A DNA stretch of 8,604 nucleotides. Origin: REEB481 sp039796915. Lineage in GTDB: Bacteria; Bacteroidota; Bacteroidia; NS11-12g; UBA955. Every line of letters begins with the position of its first letter. The first letter of the stretch is position 1. This document shows positions 1 to 4,624 of the stretch, piece by piece. The stretch is from positions 1 through 8,604 of the forward strand of contig JBDKIU010000008.1 of the NCBI GenBank assembly GCA_039796915.1, in the 5' to 3' direction. Under the pieces are notes generated by a model. That model was not told the origin of the DNA. It searched no databases and saw nothing but the letters and a program-made list of their open reading frames with translations. Made by a program: the position numbers and the translations under genes.

Positions 1-333
1 CGTCGTATCGCGGCCAATGGGAATACTCTTGATGTCGCCGTCAATCACATCCACATCGATGTACTGCGTGGTGTCTTTACCCGTATCAAACTTGGTAACC
101 ACCACAGTGCGGTAAAGGCCCGCATTCGGATACGTGATGTTCGTGGGATTTTGCTGGGTAGAAGAACCCGGCGTACCACCCGGGAACGTCCAGGTCCAGG
201 CAACAGCATTTCCTGTAGTGATGATGCTAAAGTAGTTAATTGACATCCCCTTACAGATGGTCAGCTTGGTAATCTGAGCAGAGGCTGACCCGAGCAGGAA
301 GCCTGAAAGCAGCAATAGAAGCAGCCGTTTCAT
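1..333 (-). CDS. Secreted PKD-domain protein, N-terminal part (runs off left edge)
   Basis: The reverse strand is open from an ATG at 333-331 to base 1 (111 codons, no stop), so only the N-terminus is present. Residues 1-19 form a classic signal peptide: M-K-R, then a Leu-rich core, then GSASA before Gln20, a favoured Bacteroidota cleavage context. Residues about 25-93 read as a PKD/Ig-like beta-sandwich, with W-T-W-T-F-P-G-G at 46-53, then NPTNITYPNAGLY at 62-74 and the strand TVVVT, the usual W-x-F-x-G ... NP-x-x-x-Y-x-x-x-G-x-Y pattern. Such domains are non-catalytic and common in large exported adhesins or hydrolases of this phylum. The catalytic or sorting part would lie to the left, so the full function cannot be told. 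It is divergent from the nuclease gene 52 bp away. Export and the PKD fold are well supported; the overall role is unknown. Confidence 0.88.
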   Translation of the reverse strand, partial: MKRLLLLLLSGFLLGSASAQITKLTICKGMSINYFSIITTGNAVAWTWTFPGGTPGSSTQQNPTNITYPNAGLYRTVVVTKFDTGKDTTQYIDVDVIDGDIKSIPIGRDTT

Positions 334-385
334 TTGAAATACAAAGTAAGCCCATGCAAACGGTATTTTAAACGAATTTTGCGAC
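334..385. promoter_or_regulatory. Short divergent promoter region between two secreted-protein genes
   Basis: Only 52 bp separate two divergent start codons, so both promoters must lie here or inside the opposite gene. Each direction has a 7-of-8 match to the Bacteroidota -7 element TAnnTTTG: GAATTTTG at 374-381 on the plus strand, and TTACTTTG on the minus strand at 349-342. Both lie only 4-8 bases from the start codon, which would imply almost leaderless transcripts. No convincing -33 TTG box sits about 20 bp upstream of either. The region is AT-rich, so the matches may be chance. Confidence 0.3.
348..363 (+). repeat. 16-bp exact direct repeat, copy 1 (upstream of nuclease gene)
   Basis: AAGCCCATGCAAACGG occurs here, 22 bp before the nuclease start codon, and again at 1280-1295 inside the same gene, in the same orientation. 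By a simple 4^16 estimate an exact 16-bp match in a window this size is expected well below once. Flanking bases do not match beyond the 16. Confidence 0.6.
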
Positions 386-1519
386 ATGCGCTTCCCCCTG
401 ATTGCGTTCCTTCTGTTGTGCAAACCGCTGAGCAGCTTCAGCCAAAACATCCCCAATCTGGGCAGCGACACCTTGCTGGAGGCAGCCTGCTGGAACATCG
501 AGTGGTACGGAAATCCTGGCTACGGCCCCACCAACGAAGCCTTACAACAGCAAAATGTTACCAAGGTGTTGCAAAGCGCCGGCATGGATTTGTGGGCTTT
601 ATGTGAAGTTGCCGACTCCAATGCCTGGAAGGCATTGCTGAACAACCTGCCCGAATACGGAGGCGTAATCACCAATTATGCGCAGGTGCAGAAAACCGCG
701 CTGCTGTATCGGAAAAGCATGTTTCAGGTATTGCGTGTGCGCAACCTGCTTCCCGTGTATGAGCGAGAATTTGCCAGCGGAAGATTGCCTCTGGAAGTGA
801 TGCTTTCCATCAAAGGTGACCGGGCAGACACCTTGTGGGTTGTGGTCTTGCACATGAAAGCCAATACCGGAAGCAGCAGCGAAAAAGCAGAAGCCTACGA
901 CCTGCGCAAACGCGCATCAGAAGCACTGAAAGACCTGCTCGATACCGAACATGCCGGCCACAAGGTGATGCTGCTGGGCGACTGGAACGATGATCTGGAC
1001 CTGAGCATTTACAACAACCTCGCCACACCCTTCAGCCGCCTGCTTGCCGATACCACACGCTATCTGTGGCCCAGCAGGGAATTGACACTCAGCGGACAGC
1101 GCAGTACGGTTTCCTACAGCAACATGATCGATCACCAACTGGTGAACCGTCGATTGAAACCCTTTTACATCCCCGGTTCTGCAAAGGTCTTTTACCTGCA
1201 GAATTACATCACCGGCTACGGAAACAACACCAGCGACCATTATCCGGTTTATGCCCGTTACGATTTGCGGAAACAAGCCAAGCCCATGCAAACGGACTTT
1301 GCAGGAAACCCCGCGCCACAAATTTGGAGAAGCGGTGACAATATATACAGCCGAGGGCTGGCTGCAGGTGCCGAAATCAAACTGTACCAACCCGATGGAC
1401 GCTGCGTGTACCAGGGTCCGGCAGCGCAGGCAATTCCTGCACCCCTGGGCAGCGGCATCCTTTTCTGGGAATTGCACAGTGGCCGGCAACGCTGGTCAGG
1501 AAAGCTGGCCGCGGAATAA
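386..1519 (+). CDS. Secreted endonuclease/exonuclease/phosphatase-family enzyme with T9SS-like C-terminal tail
   Basis: A 377-residue member of the EEP (DNase I-like) fold, which hydrolyses phosphodiester or phosphomonoester bonds with a divalent metal. Residues 1-19 are a signal peptide ending SSFS before Gln20. The catalytic motifs appear in order: WNIEWYG with Asn37; LWALCEVAD with metal-binding Glu74; VVLHMKAN with His156; LLGDWNDDLD with Asp199 and Asn201, the family's GDxN box; YSNMIDH at 244-250; and the terminal NTSDHYPV with Asp284-His285. All main active-site residues are present, so it is probably active. Residues about 296-320 are a linker. Residues 328-377 (EIKLYQPDGR ... GSGILFWEL ... 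SGKLA) resemble a short T9SS type A sorting domain, suggesting secretion across the outer membrane or surface attachment. No Shine-Dalgarno is visible, and the ATG directly precedes the signal peptide. The substrate (extracellular DNA, RNA, lipid or sugar phosphate) cannot be decided. It ends convergent with the membrane-protein gene. Confidence 0.9.
   Translation: MRFPLIAFLLLCKPLSSFSQNIPNLGSDTLLEAACWNIEWYGNPGYGPTNEALQQQNVTKVLQSAGMDLWALCEVADSNAWKALLNNLPEYGGVITNYAQVQKTALLYRKSMFQVLRVRNLLPVYEREFASGRLPLEVMLSIKGDRADTLWVVVLHMKANTGSSSEKAEAYDLRKRASEALKDLLDTEHAGHKVMLLGDWNDDLDLSIYNNLATPFSRLLADTTRYLWPSRELTLSGQRSTVSYSNMIDHQLVNRRLKPFYIPGSAKVFYLQNYITGYGNNTSDHYPVYARYDLRKQAKPMQTDFAGNPAPQIWRSGDNIYSRGLAAGAEIKLYQPDGRCVYQGPAAQAIPAPLGSGILFWELHSGRQRWSGKLAAE
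1280..1295 (+). repeat. 16-bp exact direct repeat, copy 2 (inside nuclease gene)
   Basis: This second copy of AAGCCCATGCAAACGG encodes residues near 299-303 of the nuclease, exactly where the catalytic domain ends and the linker to the C-terminal sorting-like tail begins. With the copy at 348-363 it brackets the signal peptide and catalytic domain. Confidence 0.6.
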
Positions 1520-1542
1520 ACATACATCTCCCATGTCAAGCG

Positions 1543-1603
1543 GAGCCTGCCTCCTATGTCATACTGAGCCTGCCTCCTATGTCATACTGAGCCTGCCGAA
1601 GTA
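1543..1603. repeat. 23-bp tandem repeat (about 2.4 copies) ending in a dispersed-repeat-like unit
   Basis: Two perfect 23-bp copies lie at 1543-1565 and 1566-1588, each beginning GAGCCTGCC and ending TGTCATACT. A third partial copy at 1589-1597 then continues GAAGTA. The last unit, CATACTGAGCCTGCCGAAGTA (split here as CATACTGAGC and CTGCCGAAGTA), resembles the abundant dispersed intergenic family whose core reads TGAGC-x-TG-x-CGAAG in many environmental Gram-negative genomes. TACT at 1585-1588 and AGTA at 1600-1603 can pair as the outer stem of an imperfect hairpin. The repeat fills most of the 113-bp gap between two convergent genes, a typical site for such elements, and could serve as a bidirectional transcript end. 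No transposase is present. The tandem repeat is certain; the family assignment is from memory. Confidence 0.8.
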
Positions 1604-1632
1604 CGAGCAACGGCCTTGAACTAAACTTCAAC

Positions 1633-2211
1633 CTATTCCACAAGAAGCACTTCAGTTGTATCACGCGTTGTTGAACCCGTCGGTCCATAAAATTCCTTTT
1701 TGTGCGTATAGAAAAGCTTATTCCCCTGCAATCGAAAAACGTCACTTCCCTGATCAATGGGGTTTTCCACGTGAATGAATCCTAAGTGCTTTTCCAGAAG
1801 CAATGTTTGAGGCACAACCACCTCATAAGAACAACATGGCGCCATAAAACCCTGAAATCTGCTGTAAATTATTAATTCATCGGTTGCAAATACCGCCTCT
1901 TTTGGAACTATGGGAAACAAAAACAGTGCAGATACAATGGCAAAAAAGATTCCTCCAAACAACATGAGCATTCCCGTGAGCAGCGCCGTTAAAGCGTAAA
2001 AGCTGTAATAAATCGCAATGGTCTTTAGCGGTTTTAATGCCTGCACAAAAAGTATGAATCCTGAAATGTACACAAGTACTTTGAGGCTAAACACCAAATA
2101 CTCCTGGAGCCTGTAACCTGTGAAGATACCCAACACGAAATGGGTCAACACGAATACAAGGATAGAAATATGTCCTTGTTGAACCAGGTTATTTAACTTC
2201 AGCAGATGCAT
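1633..2211 (-). CDS. Small multi-pass membrane protein of unknown function
   Basis: A 192-residue protein I do not recognise. Four hydrophobic segments are visible at about 15-31, 38-57, 64-80 and 82-101, suggesting four inner-membrane helices. A soluble C-terminal part of about 90 residues follows (DELIIYSRFQGFMAPCCSYEVVVPQ onward, split as DELIIYSRFQ and GFMAPCCSYEVVVPQ), with a vicinal Cys126-Cys127 pair and a short strand-rich end (GNKLFYTHKKEFYG). No catalytic motif is evident. The frame can be extended to a TTG at 2217, but ATG at 2211 is the better start. The coding sequence is poorer in GC than its neighbours: two 60-base lines I counted gave 26 and 25 G/C, against 36 in one line of the E1 gene. 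It lies downstream of E1 on the same strand, perhaps at the end of one transcript, and its start overlaps a possible small ORF by 23 bases. Confidence 0.78.
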   Translation of the reverse strand: MHLLKLNNLVQQGHISILVFVLTHFVLGIFTGYRLQEYLVFSLKVLVYISGFILFVQALKPLKTIAIYYSFYALTALLTGMLMLFGGIFFAIVSALFLFPIVPKEAVFATDELIIYSRFQGFMAPCCSYEVVVPQTLLLEKHLGFIHVENPIDQGSDVFRLQGNKLFYTHKKEFYGPTGSTTRDTTEVLLVE

Positions 2212-2347
2212 CTTCAACTGTCGGTTTTAAACTCCGAATCGGTACAAATCGGAAATGAATTTCTTCAGCGGTATGAATCCAATCCACAACGATGTCTGTG
2301 CAAAGCTGCCGTCTTGCCACGGCTTTTATCGCGCGCAGCTTCCGCAA
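2189..2347 (-). CDS. Possible small unannotated protein (52 aa, non-ATG start)
   Basis: On the reverse strand a frame distinct from both neighbours is open from just after a TGA at 2377 to TAA at 2191-2189. It has no ATG. A TTG at 2347 (52 aa), preceded by purine-rich AAGGAAAAC, or a GTG at 2320 (43 aa) could start it. The peptide includes ARRQLCTDIVVDWIHTAEE followed by IHFRFVPIRSLKPTVED, a balanced mix of charged and hydrophobic residues. By my count 19 of 52 codons begin with G, as in real genes. It fills the 143-bp gap between E1 and the membrane-protein gene and overlaps the latter's start by 23 bp, which would suit translational coupling. I recognise no family. Against it: the non-ATG start, the short length, and the fact that chance open frames of this size are common at this GC. 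Confidence 0.33.
   Translation of the reverse strand: MRKLRAIKAVARRQLCTDIVVDWIHTAEEIHFRFVPIRSLKPTVEDASAEVK
2302..2327. terminator. Imperfect hairpin downstream of the E1 gene
   Basis: AAAGCTGCCGT at 2302-2312 pairs with ACGGCTTTT at 2319-2327 around a 6-base loop, with a 2-base bulge. On the minus strand it begins 27 bases after the E1 stop codon. A T-run follows the right arm only on the plus strand, where no gene would need it, so it is not a standard terminator for E1. It could be a processing or attenuation hairpin between E1 and the downstream genes, or chance. It overlaps the possible small ORF. Confidence 0.25.
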
Positions 2348-2354
2348 GTTTTCC

Positions 2355-4397
2355 TTAATAATCCAGCAGTTCCTTCACGGCGCGGCCCACGCTGTCGGCA
2401 CCGGGCAGGATAACCTTCTCCAACCCCATATTCAGGGGAATGGCAGGCACGTCCAGCGCACCGATAGTTTGCACGGGGGCGTCCAGCCACTGGAAGCATT
2501 CCCTGCCAATACGGCCAGCGATGGCTTCTGCGAAGGAATTATGCAGGGTTTCTTCTGTAAGCACGATGGCCTTTCCGTGGCGCTTCACGCATGCGTAGAT
2601 GGCTTCATCATCGCAAGGGTTCAGGGTACGCAGATCAAGAATTTCCAGACTGCCCGGAAACTGCTTTGCCGCGGCTAATGCCCAGTACACGCCCATTCCG
2701 TAGGTGATGATGGCCAGGCTGCGGCCGGCATTTCGTTGCTGCGCATCGGCTTCCAACACCACTCGGGCTTTGCCCAGAGGAATGATGTAGTCTCCGTCGG
2801 GTTCCGGACAACGCGCAGCTTCCGTTCCGGGAACCTTGCTCCAGTACAATCCCTTGTGTTCAAACATCACCACAGGATTCGGATCGTAAAAAGCCGCCTT
2901 CATCAGCCCTTTCATATCTGCGGCATTGCTCGGGTAAACTACCTTAATGCCTTTGATGGGAAGGATGCTGCTTTCAACCGTTCCGCTGTGGTAAGGACCG
3001 CCGCCGCCATAAGCTCCGGTAGGAATGCGTATCAACGCGCCCACTGGATATTTACCCATGGTAAGGTAACAGCTTTTGCTCAATTCCGTTACCAGCTGAT
3101 TCACACCGGGCCAGATATAATCTGCAAACTGAATTTCCACGATGGGCTTAAGTCCCACGGCGCTCATGCCCTGGGTGGAACCCACGATGTAGGCTTCCTG
3201 GATGGGCGTATTAAACACACGTTCATCGCCGTACTTCTTGGCAAGCGTGGCGGCTTCGCGGAACACGCCGCCAAGTCGTTTGCCCACATCCTGTCCGTAG
3301 AGCAGGGCTTCGGGATGTTTGTTCAGAATTTCATCCATCGCAAACAGCGCTGCATCCACCATGATGATAGGTTCCCGGCCTTCAGGTTCGCGCACGCCGC
3401 GCTCCTCGCTTACCGGTGTTGGTGCAAACTCATGCAAGGTGGCTGTTTCGGGAGCTGGATCAGGCGCAGCAACGGCTGCTTGGAACGCATCGGCGATATC
3501 GCGGTCGGCTTGCTGCTGAACAGCATCCAGTTCTTCCACCGAGAAGCCTTGTTGCAGCAATAAATCACGCATGCGTGGAAATGGATCCAGCGCTTCATGT
3601 TGTTTCAGGTCATCTCGATACCATTCGCTGCGCACGCCGCTGGTATGGTGGCCCAGAAGCGGAACTTTGGCATGAAGCAGCATGGGCGCGCGTTCGCTGC
3701 GCACGTAATTCAGGGCCGTCTGTACATCTTCCCAGCTTTTGGCGAAGTCGTAGCCGGTGGTGCGCATTCGGCGGATTCCTTTGAAACCCAGCGCATAATC
3801 GAAGGCATCCATGGCCCGCATTTCGTCGCCGCTGGCGCTGATGCCCCAGTCGTTGTCCTGCACCAGAAACAGGATGGGCAATTTGCGCAACACCGACATC
3901 TGCAGCGCTTCAGCCACTTCTCCTTCGGTAACTGAGCCATCGCCAAGGGAACAAACCACCACGGGCAGTTGTCCTTCCGGAAGCAGGCCCTGGTGTTCTT
4001 TATAGCTGATGCCGTGGGCGCAGCCCGTCGCAGGAATTGCCTGCATGCCGGTGGCACTACTCTGATGCGGAATTTTCGGCATATCCGGACGGTTCAGTGA
4101 AGGATGGCTGTAATAGCTTCTTCCTCCGCTGAACGGATCATCAGCCTTGGCCAGCAGCTGCAGCATCAGTTCATACGGCTGCATGCCGATGCCCAGCAGG
4201 ATGGACTCGTCGCGGTAGTAAGGGTAGATATAATCTTCGGGTTTCAGCTGAAAGGCAAGGGCAAGCTGAATGGCTTCATGGCCCTTGCTGGTGCTGTGCA
4301 CGTATTTGGTAATCTGTCGGTTTTCGTCGTAGGTGCGCGCCATGGCTCTGGCTTCACACATCAGGCGAAAGGCTTTACGGAGTAGCTCTTTGTCCAT
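2355..4397 (-). CDS. Fused 2-oxoacid dehydrogenase E1 (alpha-beta), branched-chain/2-oxoisovalerate type
   Basis: A 680-residue thiamine-diphosphate enzyme joining E1 alpha and E1 beta, a fusion known in Bacteroidota. E1 decarboxylates a 2-oxoacid and passes the acyl group to the lipoyl E2 subunit in the cytoplasm. The alpha part (about 1-300) has PYYRDES at 59-65, the ThDP motif from GDGSVTEGE (152 onward) to DND at 181-183, and the HHTSGVRSEWYR loop at 250-261. After a Pro/Glu/Ala-rich linker (about 310-342) the beta part shows NTPIQEAYIVG with the expected cofactor-activating Glu401, the GGGGPYHSG stretch, FEHKGLYW, and the C-terminal domain with LDLRTLNPCD at 587-596. All key residues are present. 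ATG at 4397 is preferred; TTG at 4412 is an in-frame alternative. The HHTS loop favours branched-chain substrates over pyruvate, but this is not certain. No E2 or E3 gene is in the window. Confidence 0.93.
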   Translation of the reverse strand: MDKELLRKAFRLMCEARAMARTYDENRQITKYVHSTSKGHEAIQLALAFQLKPEDYIYPYYRDESILLGIGMQPYELMLQLLAKADDPFSGGRSYYSHPSLNRPDMPKIPHQSSATGMQAIPATGCAHGISYKEHQGLLPEGQLPVVVCSLGDGSVTEGEVAEALQMSVLRKLPILFLVQDNDWGISASGDEMRAMDAFDYALGFKGIRRMRTTGYDFAKSWEDVQTALNYVRSERAPMLLHAKVPLLGHHTSGVRSEWYRDDLKQHEALDPFPRMRDLLLQQGFSVEELDAVQQQADRDIADAFQAAVAAPDPAPETATLHEFAPTPVSEERGVREPEGREPIIMVDAALFAMDEILNKHPEALLYGQDVGKRLGGVFREAATLAKKYGDERVFNTPIQEAYIVGSTQGMSAVGLKPIVEIQFADYIWPGVNQLVTELSKSCYLTMGKYPVGALIRIPTGAYGGGGPYHSGTVESSILPIKGIKVVYPSNAADMKGLMKAAFYDPNPVVMFEHKGLYWSKVPGTEAARCPEPDGDYIIPLGKARVVLEADAQQRNAGRSLAIITYGMGVYWALAAAKQFPGSLEILDLRTLNPCDDEAIYACVKRHGKAIVLTEETLHNSFAEAIAGRIGRECFQWLDAPVQTIGALDVPAIPLNMGLEKVILPGADSVGRAVKELLDY

Positions 4398-4553
4398 TGA
4401 AAGGAGCTGCAATTTTACGGTAAAAAGGCAGGAGCGGCATCATGGAACCAAAAGTGCCTCCGTTGAAGGCGGAAAGCGGCCCGGACCAAAGGCCATCACC
4501 ATCGGATGAAGCAGCCTTTTAACCGACAGTCGTGTATGCTCACCGAATTTGAT

Positions 4554-4561
4554 TATTTTTG
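4554..4561 (+). promoter_or_regulatory. Candidate -7 promoter element (TAnnTTTG) for the giant surface protein
   Basis: TATTTTTG matches the Bacteroidota -7 consensus exactly, 63 bp before the ATG at 4625, giving a predicted leader of about 55-60 bases. No clear TTG (-33) box lies 19-21 bp upstream, so support is partial. The leader holds a small hairpin, CCCG-TAAAC-CGGG at 4567-4579. The rest of the 227-bp gap (4398-4624) shows nothing certain. Regulatory sequence for the E1 gene must also lie there, but its best -7-like string on the minus strand (TAAAATTG, close to the start codon) has a mismatch. Confidence 0.45.
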
Positions 4562-4616
4562 ACCATCCCGTAAACCGGGCAACGTTTCATCAATCATCAT
4601 TGTCTAAATCCTGAAC

Positions 4617-4622
4617 AGGAAG
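4617..4622 (+). promoter_or_regulatory. Weak Shine-Dalgarno-like AGGAAG
   Basis: AGGAAG lies 2 bases upstream of the ATG at 4625. The spacing is shorter than ideal, and Bacteroidota rely little on such sites, but it agrees with the start that yields the signal peptide. Confidence 0.3.
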
Positions 4623-4624
4623 CC

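Noticed and set aside
1543..1603. CRISPR array interpretation of the short tandem repeats.
   Set aside because: The units are directly adjacent with no spacers, and no cas gene is present.
2212..2217. TTG start two codons upstream of the membrane-protein ATG.
   Set aside because: ATG at 2211 is the simpler start, and there is no ribosome-binding site favouring TTG.
2332..2824. 13-bp match CGCGCAGCTTCCG at 2332-2344 and 2812-2824.
   Set aside because: Short enough to occur by chance in a window of this size, with no shared flanks or sensible context.
2736..3563. 275-codon plus-strand open frame antisense to the E1 gene.
   Set aside because: It is opposite highly conserved E1 beta and linker sequence and is best explained as a shadow of that gene.
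4398..4412. Upstream TTG start adding five residues (MQLLS) to the E1 protein.
   Set aside because: The codon is TTG, while the ATG at 4397 begins MDKELLRKAF, which looks like the natural start of this family. The extension adds nothing recognisable.
4442..4522. A 26-codon plus-strand ORF (MEPKVPPLKAE... to TAA) in the divergent gap.
   Set aside because: Very short, Pro-rich, with no ribosome-binding site or coding signature, and it lies where E1 regulatory sequence must be. Not supported as a gene.
4567..4579. Riboswitch or leader regulator at the CCCG-TAAAC-CGGG hairpin upstream of the giant gene.
   Set aside because: A single 4-bp stem is too weak, and no known riboswitch core is visible.
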